From Xylocopa sonorina (lineage: Eukaryota > Arthropoda > Insecta > Hymenoptera > Apidae): a DNA stretch of 64,000 nt. Under the pieces are notes generated by a model, which worked only from the letters and a program-made list of their open reading frames with translations, was not told the origin of the DNA and made no database searches. Below are positions 24,501-38,424 of the stretch, piece after piece; within the stretch, counting starts at the first letter, position 1; each line of letters starts with the position of its first letter. Where the stretch lies: the NCBI RefSeq assembly GCF_050948175.1, contig NW_027490136.1:1116001-1180000 (forward strand), written 5' to 3'. Both the position numbers and the translations under genes were made by a program.

Positions 24501-27370
24501 TCGTTTTAAGAAGCATTAGAACTTTATTGCTACGATACGTAGACATCTGCAAACGCTATTTCCTAGCATGCAAGTGTCGCATTTACATTCTTTTTAAGTG
24601 AATACGAGGTATACATGACACTTCGCAATGAATATTATATCTTATCATGAAACATAGAAGTGAGATGCGATATCGCGTTTAAGAAGCATTAAAAACCTAT
24701 TGCTTCCTTACGTAAACATCTGCAAACGCTATTTCCTAGCAAGGAATTGTAGCATTTACATTCTTCTGACGTGAATACGAGGTATACAAAACAATGCAGA
24801 ATGAATATTATATCTTATCATGAAACATAGAAGTGAGATGCGATATCGCGCTTTAAGAAGCATTAGAACTCTATTGCTACGATACGTAGACATCTGTAAA
24901 CGCTATTTCCTAGCATGGAAGTGTCGCATTTACATTCTTTTGTAGTGAATGCGAGATATACATGACCCTTCGCGATGAATATTATATCTTATCATGAAAC
25001 ATAGAAGTGAGATGCGATGTCTCGTGTTAAGAAGTTTTAGAACTCGACTGTTACGATATGTAGACGTCTGGAAACGCTATTTCCTAGCAAGGAGAAGTGT
25101 CGCAATTACATTCTTTTGATGTGAATACGAGATATACATGACCCTTCGCAATGATTATTATATCTTATCATGAAACAAAGGAATGAGGTGCTATATCGCG
25201 TTTTGAGAAGCATTAGAATTCCATTGCTTCCATACGTAGACATCTGCAAACGCTATTTCCTAGCAAGGAATTGTAGCATTTACATTCTTTTGAAGTGAAT
25301 ACGAGGTATACAAAACAATGCACAATGTATATTATATCTTATCATGAAACATAGAAGTGAGATGCGATATAGCGCTTTAAGAAGCATTAGAACTCTATTG
25401 CTACGATACGTAGACATCTGGAAACGCTATTTCCTAGCATGGAAGTGTCGCATTTACATTCTTCTGAAGTGAATACGAGGTATACATGACACTTCGCAAT
25501 GAATATGCATCTTATCATGAAACATAGAAATGAGATGTGATATCGCGATTTAAAATGCATTAGAACTTTGTTGCTACGATACGTAGACATCTGCAAACGC
25601 TATTTCCTAGCAAAGAAGTGTCGCATTTACATTCTTTTGAAGTGAATACGAGTATACCTACGTCTCCACAATGAATATTATATCTTATCATGAAACATAG
25701 GAATGAGATGCGATATCTCGTCTTGAGAAGCACTAGAGCTCTATTGCTACGATACGTTGACATCTGCAAATGCTATTTCCTAGCAGGGAAGTGTCGCATT
25801 TACATTCTTGTGAAGTGAAATCGAGGTATACATGACACTTCGCAGTGAATATCATATCTTATCATGAAACATAGGAATGAAATGCGACATCTCGTTTTAA
25901 GAAGCATTAGAACTCTATCGGTACGATACGTAGTCACCTGCAAACGCTATTTCCTAGCACGGAAGTGTCGCACTTACATCCTTTCGATGTGAATACGAGG
26001 TATACATGACACTTCGCAATAAATATTACATTTTATCATGAATCATAGAAGTGAGATGCGATATCGCGTTCTAAGAAGCATTAGAACACTATTGCTACGA
26101 TACGTAGGCATCTGAAAACGCTAATTTCTAGCATGGAAGTGTCGCATTTTCATTCTTGTGATGTGAGTACGAGGTATACATGACACTTCGCAATGAATAT
26201 TATATCTTATCAGGAAACATAGAAGTGAGATGCGACATCTCGTTTTAAGAAGCATTAGAACTCCATTGCTACGATACGTAGACATCTGGAAACGCTATTC
26301 CCTAGCAAGGAAGTGTCGCATTTACACCCTTTTGAAGTGAATATGACGTATATATCTTATCATGAAGCATAGAAATGAGATGCAATATCGCGATTTAAAA
26401 TGCATTAGAACTCTATTGCTACGGTACGTAGACATCTGCAAACGCTATTTCCTAGCATGGAAGTGTCGCATTTACATTCTTTTGAAGTGAATACGAGATA
26501 TACATGACACTTCGCAATGAATATTATATCTTATCTTGAAACATAGAAAAGAGATGCGATATCGCGTTTTAAGAAGCATTAGAACACTGTTGCTACGATA
26601 CGTAGACATCTGGAAACGCTATTTCCTAGCATGGAAGTATTGCATTTACATTCTTCTGAAGTGAATACGAGGTATACATGACACTTCGCAATGAATATTA
26701 CATCTTATCATGAAACATAGAAGTGAGATGCGATATCGCGTTTTAAGGAGCATTAGAACTCTATTACTACGATACGTAGACATCTGCAAACGCTATTTCC
26801 TAGCATGCAAGTGTCGCATTTTCATTCTTTTGAAGTGAATACGAGGTATACATGACACTTCGCAATGAATATTATATCTTATCATGAAACATAGGAATGA
26901 GGTGCTATATTGCGTTTTGTGAAGCGTTAGAACTCTATTGCTAATATACGTAGACATATGGAAACTCTGTTTCCTACCAAGGAAATGTCGCACTTACTTT
27001 CCATTGAAGTGAATACGTGGTATACATAACATTACACAATGAATATTATATCTTATTACGAAACATAGAAATGAAATACGACATCTCGTTCTAAGTAGCA
27101 TTAGTACTCTATTGCTGTGATACGTAGACATCTGCAGACGCTATTTTCTAGCATGGAAGTGTCGAATTTACATTCTTTTGAAGTGAATACGAGATATACA
27201 TGACACTTCGCAATGAATATTATATCTTATCATGAAACATAGAAGTGAGATGCGATATCGCGTTTTAAGAAGCATTAGAACACTGTTGCTACGATACGTA
27301 GACATCTGGAAACGCTATTTCCTAGCATGGAAGTGTTGCATTTACATTCTTCTGAAGTGAATACGAGGTA
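18560..27370 (-). repeat. Segmental duplication inside array 2 with internal block gains/losses
   Basis: The block 18,560-23,560 is repeated at 23,580-27,370. The rare variant ATCGCTATCTATGAAGCAAT occurs at about 18,611 and 23,631 (offset 5,020); the offset falls to 4,322 near 19,673/23,995 and to 3,800 near 21,760/25,560. The steps of 698 and 522 bp equal four and three monomers. A further 12-monomer spacing (about 2,086 bp) links TGTCTCGTGTTAAGAAG at 19,131 and 21,217. This records serial unequal exchange in register with the monomer. Confidence 0.88.
20350..21400 (-). repeat. 3-monomer higher-order repeat (~521 bp)
   Basis: TCGCGTTTAAGAAGCATTAA near 20,351 recurs near 20,872, a spacing of 521 bp (three monomers with one base missing in GCGTTTAAG). 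The three-monomer block is present twice in this copy of the larger duplication and once in the 23.6-27 kb copy, explaining the 522-bp step in offset. Confidence 0.85.
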
Positions 27371-28050
27371 TACATGACACTTCGCAATGAATATTACATC
27401 TTATCATGAAACATAGATGTGAGATGCGATATCGCGTTTTAAGGAGCATTAGAACTCTATTACTACGAAACGTAGACATCTGCAAACGCTATTTCCTAGC
27501 ATGCAAGTGTCGCATTTACATTCTTTTGAAGTGAATACGAGGTATACATGACACTTCGCAATGAATATTATATCTTATCATGAAACATAGGAATGAGGTG
27601 CTATATTGCGTTTTGTGAAGCATTAGAACTCTATTGCTAATATACGTAGACATATGGAAACTCTGTTTCCTACCAAGGAAATGTCGCACTTACTTTCCAT
27701 TGAAGTGAATACGTGGTATACATAACATTACACAATGAATATTATATCTTATTACGAAACATAGAAATGAAATACGACATCTCGTTTTAAGTAGCATTAG
27801 TACTCTATTGCTGTGGTACGTAGACATCTGCAGACGCTATTTTCTAGCATGGAAGTGTCGAATTTACATTCTTTTGAAGTTAATACGAGATATACATGAC
27901 ACTTCGCAATGAATATTATATCTTATCATGAAACATAGAAGTGAGATGCGATATCGCGTTTTAAGAAGCATTAGAACACTGTTGCTACGATACGTAGACA
28001 TCTGGAAACGCTATTTCCTAGCATGGAAGTGTTGCATTTACATTCTTCTG
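26581..28050 (-). repeat. 4-monomer higher-order repeat (696 bp)
   Basis: AGAACACTGTTGCTACG occurs at 26,581, 27,277 and 27,973, each 696 bp (4 x 174) apart; the same spacing links 22,781 and 23,477 in the parent block. A diagnostic monomer within each unit has CTAATATACGTAGACATATG in place of the usual CGATACGTAGACATCTG. Confidence 0.88.
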
Positions 28051-31000
28051 AAGTGAATACGAGGAATACATGTCACTTCGCAATGAATATTACATCATAT
28101 CATGAAACATATAAATGAGATGCGATATGGCGATTTATGAAGCATTAGAAGTCTATTGCTTCGATACGTAGGCATCTGCAAACGCTATTTCCTAGCAAGG
28201 AAGTGTCGCATTTACACTCTTTTGAAAGGAATACGAGGTATACATGTCACTTCGCAATGAATATTACATCATATCATGAAACATATAAATGAGATACGAT
28301 ATCGCGATTTAAGAAGCATCAGAATTCTATTGCTTCGATACGTAGACATCTGCAAACGCTATTCCCTAGCAAGGAAGTGTCGCATGTACATTCAATTGAA
28401 GTGTATGCGAGATATACATGGCACTTCGCAATGAGTATTATATATTATCATGAAACATAGAAATGACAAGCGCTACCGCGTTTTGAGAAGCATTAGAGCT
28501 CTAATGCCACGATACGCAGACATCTGCAAACGCTATTTCCTAGCAAGGAAGTGTCGCATTTACATTCATTTAAAGTATAGATGAGATATACATAACACTG
28601 CAGAATGAATATTATATCTTATCATGAAACATAGAAATGAGATGCGATATCGCGATTTAAGAAGCATTAGAACACTATTGCTTCGATACGTAGACTTCTG
28701 CAAACGCTATTTCCTAGCAAGGAACTGTGGTATTTACATTCATTTGAAGTGTATGCGAGGTATACATGACACTTCGCTATGAATATTATATATTATGATG
28801 AAACGTAGAAATGAGAAGCGATATCGCATTTTGAGAAACACTAGAACTCTAATGCCACGATACGTAGACATCTGCAAACGCTATTTCCCTGCAAGGAAGT
28901 GTCGCATTTACATTCATTTGAAGTGTAGACGAGGAATACAAAACACTTCGCAAATCATGCTATATCTTACCATGAAACATAGAAATGAGATGCGATATCG
29001 CGTTTTAAGAATCATAAGAACTCTATTGCTACGATACGTAGACATCTGCAAACGCTATTTCCTTGCAAGGAAGTGTCGCATTTACTTTCATTTGAATCTT
29101 AGACGAGGAATGCATAACACTTCGCAATGAATATTATGTCTTGTCATGAAACATAGAGATGAGATGCGATATGGCGATTTATGAAGCATTAGATGTCTAT
29201 TGCTTCCATACGTAGACATCTGCAAACGCTATTTCCTAGCAAGGAAGTGTCGCATTTACACTCTTTTGAAAGGAATACGAGGTATACATGTCACTTCGCA
29301 ATGAGTATTACATCCTATCATGAATCATGGAAACGAGATGCGATATGGCGGTTTATGAAGCATTAGAATTCTATTGCTTCGATACGTAGACATCTGCAAA
29401 CGCTATTTCCTAGCAAGGAAGTGTCGCATTTACACTCTTTTGAAAGGAATACGAGGTATACATGTCACTTCGCAATGAATATTATATGTTATCAGGACAC
29501 GTAGATATGTGATGCGATATGACGATTTAAGAAGCATTAGAACTCTACTGCTTCGATACGTAGACATCTGCAATCGCTATTTCCTAGCAAGGAAGTGTCG
29601 CACTTACATTCAATTGAAGTGTATGCGAGGTATACATGGCACTTCGCAATGAATATTATATCTTATCATGAAAAATAGAAATGAGATGCTATATGGTGAT
29701 TTAAGAAGCATTAGATTTCTATTGCTTCGATACGTAGACATCGGCAAACGTTATTACCTAGCAAGGACGTGTCGCATTTACATTCTCTTGAAAGGAATAC
29801 GAGGTATACATGACAATTCGCAATGAATATTATGTCTTATCATGAAACATAGAGATGAGATGCGATATGGCGATTTATGAAGCATTAGAAATCTATTGCT
29901 TCGATACGTAGACATCTGCAAACGCTATATCCTAGCAAGGATGTGTCGCATGTACATTCATTTGAAGCGTATGCGAGGTATACATGACACTACGCAATGA
30001 ATATTATATACTATCATGAAACATAGAAATGAGAAACGATGTCGCGTTTTGAAAAGCATTAGAGCACTAATGCTACGATACGTAGAACTCTGCAAACGGT
30101 ATTTCCTAGCAAGGAAGTGTTGCATTTACGTTCTTCTGAAGTGAATACGAGGTATACATAACACTGCACAATGAATATTATATCTTACCATGAAACATAG
30201 AAATGAGATGCGATATGGCGATTTCAGAAGCATTAGTACTCTATTGCTTCGATACGTGGACATCTGCAAACGCTACTTCCTAGCAAGGAAATGTCGCATT
30301 TACATTCTTTTGAAGTGAATGCGAGGTATACGTAACACTGCACAATGAATATTATATCTTATCATGAAACATAGAAATGAGATGCGATATCGCGATTTAA
30401 GAAGCATTAGAACACAATTTCTTCGATACGTAGACATCTGCAAACGCTATTTCCTAGCAAGGATGTGTCGCATTTACATACATTTGATGTGTATGCGAGG
30501 TATACATGACACTTCGCAGTGAATATTATATATTATCAATAAACATAGAAATTAGAAGCAATATGGCGATATAAGAAGCATTGGATCCCTATTGCTTCGA
30601 TACGTAGACAACTGCAAACGCTACTTCCTAGCAAGGAAGTGTCGCACTTACATTCTTTTGAAGTGAATACGAGGTATACATAACACTGCACAATGAATAT
30701 TATATCTTATCATGAAACATAGAAATGAGATGCGATAACGTGATTTAAGAAGCATTAGAACACTACTGCTTCGATACGTAGACATCTGCGAACGCTATTT
30801 CCTAGCAAGGAAGTGTCGCATTTACATTCTTTTGAAGTGATTGCGATGTATACATGACACTTCGCAATGAATATTACATCTTATCATGATACATAAAAAT
30901 TAGGAGGGATATCGTGATTTAAGAAGCATTATAATTCTATTGCTACGATACGTAGACATCTGCAAACGACATTTCCTAGCAAGGAAGTGTCGTGTTTACA

Positions 31001-34000
31001 TTCTTTTGAAGTGATTACGAGGCATACATGACACTTCGCAATGAATACTATATCGTATCATGAAACATAGAAATGAGATGCGATGTCGCGATTTAAGAAG
31101 CATTAGAACTCTATTGCTTCGATACGTAGACATCTGCAAACGCTATTTCCTAGCAAAGAAATGTCGCATTTACGTTCATTTGAAGTGTAAACGAGGAATA
31201 CATAACACTTCGCTATGAATATTATACCTTATCATGAATCATAGAATTGAGATGCGACATCTCGATTTAAGAAGCATTAGAACTCTATTCCTTCCATACG
31301 TAGACATCTGAAGACAATATCTCCTTGCAAGGAAGTGTCGCATTTTCATTCTTTTGAAGTGTACACGAGATATATATAACACTGCACGATGAATATTATA
31401 TCTTATCATGAAACATAGATATGAGATGCGATTTTGCGAATTAAGAAGCATTAGAACTCACTTGCTTCGATACGTAGACATCTGCAAACGCTACTTCCTA
31501 GCAAGGAAGAGTCGCATTTGCATTCTTTTTAAATGAATACGAGGTATACATGACACATCGCAATGAATATTATATCTTATCATGAAGCATAGGAATGAGA
31601 TGCGATATCTCATTTTAAGAAGCATTAGAAATCTATTGCTTCGATACGTAAACATCTGCAGGCTCTAATTAATAGCATGGAAGTGACGCATTTACATTGT
31701 TTTGAAGTGAAAAAGTGGTATACATAAAACTCCACAATGTATATTATATCTTATAATGAGACATAGAAATGAAATGCGATATCGCGTTTTAAGAAGCACT
31801 AGAGATATATTGCTTCGATACGTAGCCATCTGCAAACGCTACTTCCTAGCAAGGAAATATCGCATTTGCATACTTTTGACGTGAACACGAGGTACACATG
31901 ACACTTCGCAATGAATATTATATCTTATTATGAAACATAGAATTGAGATGCGATATCGCGTTTTAAGAAGCATTACAACTCCATTGCTTCGATACGTAGA
32001 TATCTCCAAACGCTATTTCCTAACATGGAAGTGTCGCATTTACATTCATTTGAAGTGTATACGAGGTATACGTAACACTTCGTAATGAAACATAGAATTG
32101 AGATGCGAGATAACGCTTTAAGAAGTATTAGAACACTAATGCTACGTACGAAGTAATCTGCAAACGCTATTTCCTAGCAAACAAGTGTCGCATTTACATT
32201 CATTTGAAGTTTATGCGAGGTACACATGACACTTTGCAATGAATATTATATCTTATCATGAAACATAGAAATGAGATGCGGAATCGCGTTTTTAGAAGCG
32301 TTAGAAGTCTATTGCTACAATACGTAGGCATCTGCAAATGCTGTTTCCTAGCAAGGACGTGTCGCATTTACATTCTTTTGAAGTGAATACGAGATATACA
32401 TGACGCTTCGCAATTAACATTATATCTTATCATCAAACATAGAAATGAGATGCGGTATCGCGTTCGGAGAAGCAGTAGAACTCTATTTCTACGATACGTA
32501 GACATGTGCAGACATTACTTCCTAGCTAGGAAGTGGCGCATTTACATTCTTTTGAGGTGAATACGAGGTATACATAACACTGCACAATGAATATCATATC
32601 TTATCTTTAAACATAGAAATGAGAAGCGATATGGCGAAATAAGAAGCATTAGATCCCTATTGCTTCGATACGTAGACAACTGCAAACGCTACTTCCTTGC
32701 AATGAAGTGTCTCAATTTACATTCATTTGAAGTGTATGCGAGGTATACATGACACTGCGCAGCGAATATTATATATTATCATGAAGCATAGAAATGAGAT
32801 GCGATATGGCGATTTATGAAGCACTAGAACTCTAATGCCACGATACGTAGACATCAGGAAACGCTATTTCCTAGAAAGGAAGTGTCGCATTTACATTCAT
32901 TTTAAGTGTATACGACATATACATGACAATCCGTAATGAGTATTATACATTATCGTGAAACATAGAAATGAGATGCGATATCGCGTTATAAGAAGCATTA
33001 GAACTCTAATGCTTAGATACGTAGACATCATCCAACGCTATTTCCTAGCAAGGAAGTTTCGCATTTACAACTATTTGAAGTAAATACGTGGTACACATGA
33101 CACTTCGCAATGAATGTAATATCTTATCATGAAACATGGATGTAGGATGCGACATCTCGTTTTAAGAAGCACCAGAAATCCATTGTCTTGATACGTAGAC
33201 ATCTGAAAACGCTATTTCCTAGCAAGGAAGAGTCGCATTTACATTATTTTGAAGCGAATACGTGGTATACATGACACGTCGCAATGAATATTGTATCTTA
33301 TCATGAAACACAGAAGTGGGTTGCGTTGTCGCGTATTAAGAAGCATTGGAAGTCCATTGCTATGATACGTAGACATCTGCAAACGCTATTTCCTAGCAAG
33401 GAAGTATCACATTTACATTCATTTTAAGTGTATGCGAGGTATACATGACACTTCGCAATTAATATTATATCTTATCATGAGACACCGAAATGATATGCGA
33501 TATCGCGATTTAAGAAGCATCAGATCTCTATTGCTACGATACAGAGATATCTGCAAACGTAATTTCCTAGAAATTAAGTGTGGCATTTACATTCGTCTGA
33601 AGAGTAGACGGGGAGTACATAACACTTCGCAAAGAATATTATATCTCATCATGGGAAATAGAAATGATATGCGATATCGCTTTCTAAGAAGCATTAGAAC
33701 AATATTGCTTCGATATGTAGACATCTGCACACGCTGTTTCCTAGCAAAGAAGTGTCGCATTTACATTCTTATGAAGTAAATACGAGGGATACATAACACT
33801 AGACAATGAATATTATATCCCATCATGAAACGTAGAAATAAAATGCGATATCGCGATATAAGAAGCATTAGAACTCTATTGCCTCGATGCTTAGATATCT
33901 GCAAAAGCTATTTCCTAGCAAGGAAGTGTCGCATTTACATTCATTTGAAGTGTAGACGAGATATACATAACACTGCACAATGAATATTATATCTTATCAT

Positions 34001-36029
34001 GAAACATAGAAATGAGATGCGATATGGCGATTTAAAGATCATTAGAACTCTATTTCTTCGAAATGTAGACATCTGCAATCGCTACTTCCCTGGAAGGAAG
34101 TGTCGGACGTACATTCTTTGGAAGAGAATACGAGGTATAAATGACACTCCGCAATGATTATTACATCTTATCATGAAACATGGAAATGAGATGCGATATC
34201 ACGTTTTAAGGAGCATTAGAACTCTATTGCCTCGATACGTAGACATCTGCAAACGCTAATGCCTAGCAAGGAAGTGCCGCGTTTACACTCATTTGAAGTG
34301 AATACAAGGTATACATGACACATCGCAATGAATATTATATCTTATCATGAAACATAGGAATGAGATGCGTAATCGCGTTCTGAGAAGCATTGGAACTCTA
34401 TTGCTACGATACGTAGACTTCTGCAAACGCAATTTCGTGGCAAGAAAGTGTAGCATCTACAATCCACTGAAGTGAATACGAAGCTTACCTGACACTCTAC
34501 AATGAATATTATATCTCATCATGAAACGTAGAAATGAGATGCGATACCGCGATTGAAGAAGCATTGGAACACTTTTGCCTCGATACGTAGATATCTGGAA
34601 ACGCTATATCCTAGGAAGGAAGTGTCGCATTTACAATCTTTTGAAGTGAGTACGAAGTACACATGACACTTCGTAATGAATATTATTTCTTATCATGAAA
34701 CATAGAAATGAGATGCGACATTTTGTTTTAGGAAGCTTTAGAAATCTATAGCTACGGTTCGTTGATATCTGTAAACACTATTTCCTAGCAAGGAAGTGTC
34801 GCATTTACATTCTTTCGAAGTGAATACGGGGTATACATAACAATCCACAATGAATACCATATTTTATCATTAAACATAGAAAAGGAATGCGATATCCCGT
34901 TATAAGAAGCATTAGAACTCTATTGCTTCGATACGTAGACATCTACAAACGCTATTTCCTAACAAGGAAGTGTCGCATTTACATTCTTTTGAAGAGATTG
35001 CGATGTATACATGACACTTCGCAATGAATGTTACATCTTATCATGAAATATAGAATTGAGATGCGATATCGCGATTTAAGATGCATTAGAACTCTATTGC
35101 TTAGATCCGTAGATATCTGCAAACGCTATTTCCTAGCAAGGAAGTGTCGCATTTACATTCTTTCGAAGTGAATACGGGGTATACATAACAATCCACAATG
35201 AATACCATATTTTATCATTAGACATAGAAAAGGAATGCGATATCCCGTTATAAGAAGCATTAGAACTCTATTGCTTCGATACGTAGACATCTGCAAACGC
35301 TATTACCTAGCAAGGAATTGTCGCACTTACATTCTTCTGAAGTGAATAGGAGGTATATATGACACTTCGCAATGAATATTATATCTTATCATGAAACATA
35401 GATATTAAGAGCGATATCGCGATTTAAGAAGGATTAGAAATCCATTGCTACGATACGTAGACATCTGCAAACGACATTTCCTAGCAAGGAAGTGTCGCAT
35501 TTACATTCTTTTCAAGGAAATACGAGGTATACATGACACATCGCATTGAATATTATATCTTATTATGAAAGATAGAAATGAGATGCGATATCGCCTTTTA
35601 AGAAGCATTAGAACATTAGTGCTGCGATACGGAGACATCTGCAAACGCCATTTCCTAGCAAGGAAGTGTCGCATTTACATTCCTTCGAAGTGAATACGAG
35701 GTATACATGACACTTCCCAATGAATATTATATGTTATCATGAAACACAGAAAGTAGATGCGATATCGCGTGTTAAGAAGCATTAGAACTCTATTGCTACG
35801 ATATGTAGGCACCTACAGAGAATATTTCCTAGCAAGGAAGTGTCGCATTTGCATTTTTTATATGTGAATTCTAGGTATACATAACACTCCACATTGAATA
35901 TTATATCTTACCATGAAACACAGAAATGAGATGCGATATCGCGTTTTAAGGAGAATTAGAACTCTATAGCTTCGATACAGAGATATCTGGGAACGTAATT
36001 TCCCAGAAAGGAAGTGTCGCATTTCGTGA

Positions 36030-36389
36030 CGTCGGGAGTACCGCCTGCCACCCATCAACCTCTTCGCATCCCCCAGCATCTACCCCTGGACGCATGCAAC
36101 CAGCCAAACTCCCCTGCAGAACCAGCAACTGGAAGTGTTCGCGCGCGCATACCTGCACGCGCTCACTCACACCGAGTTCCGCTGCCTCACTCGCACCGCC
36201 GAGTATACCTGTCTCGCTCGTACCGGGCACCAGTGTCTCACTCGCACCACCGAGTATACCTGTCTCGCCCGCACCAAGGACGGGCAGCCCTATCTCCCTC
36301 GCACCGAGGATTCCGTCCTGCAGGAAGACGTAGCTGCAGCTCATCACCTGAATGGTGTCTTTTCCAATTCCGGGAACAGGATCTGCTAG
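36030..36389 (+). CDS. Open exon-like frame in the GC-rich spacer, unrecognised
   Basis: Reading from just after a TGA at 36,027 the frame is open for about 119 codons to TAG at 36,387; it has no ATG, and the first possible start is GTG at 36,135, so it is better viewed as an exon-like or broken frame. The first part reads YRLPPINLFASPSIYPW and QQLEVFARAYLHALTHTEF, not obviously low-complexity; the second part is repetitive, with two 17-residue repeats matching the 51-bp DNA repeat. Other frames on both strands are also open over parts of this interval because the sequence is GC-rich, so coding status is doubtful. Product unknown. Confidence 0.2.
   Translation, partial: RREYRLPPINLFASPSIYPWTHATSQTPLQNQQLEVFARAYLHALTHTEFRCLTRTAEYTCLARTGHQCLTRTTEYTCLARTKDGQPYLPRTEDSVLQEDVAAAHHLNGVFSNSGNRIC
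36186..36287 (+). repeat. 51-bp tandem direct repeat (two units)
   Basis: CTCACTCGCACC begins units at 36,186 and 36,237; each contains CGAGTATACCTGTCTCGC. Fifty-one is a multiple of three, so the open frame is kept through both units. Confidence 0.85.
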
Positions 36390-36527
36390 AACCTATATAT
36401 TACTTCTAATCTAGGACATACATACCATATCATGACGCATATATAAGAATTCCTAGATCTAAGTTACACTAAGTAAGATGCGTCCGGCCAGCGGCATGCG
36501 CCGCTAGCCCCACCACGAGCCGCGATT

Positions 36528-36615
36528 CCCCACTCGCTGGACCGCGCGCTCTCCGCTTCGAGACGCGAGTCCCCCACTCGCGGGACCGCGATCTCCCTAC
36601 CGCGAACCTCCGCGA
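36528..36615 (+). repeat. 44-bp imperfect direct repeat in GC-rich spacer
   Basis: CCCCACTCGCTGGACCGCG at 36,528 is followed 44 bp later by CCCCACTCGCGGGACCGCG at 36,572. The interval 36,470-36,670 is very CpG-rich and carries two overlapping minus-strand open frames of 65-66 codons of low-complexity, Arg/Ser-rich composition that I do not regard as genes. Confidence 0.7.
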
Positions 36616-38424
36616 CCGTAGCGCCCCGCGAACCGAGGAGGTCAGAGACGCGTCTCCAGAGCACACACTCTGACTCGAGATCTCCTACCGAGGAGTCGAA
36701 ACCTCTAGTTCTAGATCGTTAGCCACCTCAATGTGGGGTTCAGGCATCGTATTTCTATTTCCATTTTAACTTAGTCTTAGTCTTAGAATAATTCCAGTTC
36801 TTGTATACTTTAAACCTAGAATATATTTTATTTTTACTTTTACTATATCCAAGTACAAGTTCTTTTAACAAGTTTACTCTTTTCACATCCATTAATTTTA
36901 TCAAGTGTTTATAATACTAGTTCTACTTTTAACATTACATTTAACTACGAATTCTTCGACGGATTCATCCATACAACTGGGGTTGATCTTCATCAAATTG
37001 AAGGAGTATAGAAATCGGCTTTGTGACGTTGAGACCTCCGCTTATCCCTCAGATCTTAGTCGAAAGTACAGAAAAACCTGGTGAATACTTCGTACACACT
37101 TGTAAAGAATGTAAATGCGACACTTCATTGCTAGAAAATAGCGATTTCAGATGTGTACGTATCGAGGCAATAGAGATCTAAAGCTTCTTAACACGGGATA
37201 CCGCATCTCATTACTATGTTTCATGATAAGATATAATATTCATTGCGAAGTGTCACGTATACTTCGTACTCACTTCTAAAGTATGTAAATGCGACACTTA
37301 CATGCTAGGAAATAGCGATTGCAGATGTCTGCGTATCGCAGCAACAGAGTTCTAATGTTTCTTAAAGCGCGATATCGCATCTCAATTCTATGTTTCATGA
37401 TAAGATATAATATTCATTGCGAAGTGTAATGTATACCTCGTATTCACTTCAATGGAATGCAAATGCGACACTTCACTGCTAGAAAATAGCGATTTCAGAT
37501 GTGTACGTATCGAGGCAATAGAGATCTAAAACTTCTTAACACGGGATACCGCATCTCATTACTATGTTTCATGATAAGATATAATATTCATTGCGAAGTG
37601 TCATGTATATCTCGTATTCACATCAAAAGAATGTAAATGCGACACTTCTATGCTAGGAAGTAGCGTTTGCAGATGTCTACGTATCGTAGCAATAGAGTTC
37701 TAATGCTTCTTAAAACGAGATGTCGCATCTCATTTCTATGTTTCATGATCAGATATAATATTCATTGCGAAGTGTCATGTATACCTCGTATTCACTTCAA
37801 AAGGATGTAAATGCGACACTTCCATGCTAGGAAATAGCGTTTCCAGATGACTAAGTGTCGAAACAATAGAGTTCTAATGATTCTTAAAACGCGATATCGC
37901 ATCTCACTTCTGTGTTTCATGATAAGATATAATATTCATTGCGAAGTGTCATGTATACCTTGTATTCACTTCAAAAGAATGTAAATGTGACACTTCCATG
38001 CTAGGAAATAGCGTTTGCAGATGTCTGCGTATCGTAGCAATAGAGTTCTATTGCTTCTTAAAACGAGATGTCGCATTTCATTTCTATGTTTCGTGATAAG
38101 ATATAATATTCATTGTGGAGTGTTATGTATACCTCGTATTAACTTCAAAACAATGTAAATGCGACGCTTCCTTGCTAGTAAATATTGTTTGCGGATGTCT
38201 ACGTATCGCAGCAATAGAGTTCTAATGCTCCTTAAAACGCGATATCGCATATCATTTCTATGTTTCATGATAAGATATAATATTCATTGCGAAGTGTCAT
38301 GTATACCTCGTATTCACTTCAAAAGAATGTAAATGCGACACTTCCATGCTAGGAAATAGCGTTTGCAGATGTCTACGTATCGTAGCAATAGAGTTCTAAT
38401 GCTTCTTAAAACGCGATATCGCAT

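Larger units (their letters stand above)
17931..36024 (-). repeat. Satellite array 2, ~174-bp monomer, reversed orientation
   Basis: About 104 monomers, all reverse complement of array 1: landmarks appear as GCTTCGATACGTAGACATC, CGCTATTTCCTAGCAAGGAA, GTGTCGCATTTACATTC, TTATATCTTATCATGAAAC and GCGATATCGC. The array begins in mid-monomer with CATTAGAACTC, with no long decayed edge, so its left limit looks like a break or insertion point. It ends at 36,024 inside GTGTCGCATTT. The left half (18-28 kb) is rich in long duplications, the right half (28-36 kb) is a mixture of more individually diverged monomers. No gene is present. Confidence 0.97.
36025..37082. other. Non-satellite spacer at the array-2/array-3 orientation switch
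   Basis: About 1.06 kb separates the reversed from the forward array. The left ~700 bp is GC-rich with short direct repeats and CpG-rich; the right ~360 bp is AT-rich and holds nothing I recognise. Satellite stops at 36,024 and restarts at about 37,083 at different monomer phases, so the flip is not a simple inversion about one point. No second copy of this spacer occurs in the window. Confidence 0.85.

Noticed and set aside
36080..36100. Hox-type YPW motif in the spacer open frame
   Set aside because: The fourth residue is Thr, not Met, and no homeodomain follows in any frame; a three-residue match is not evidence.
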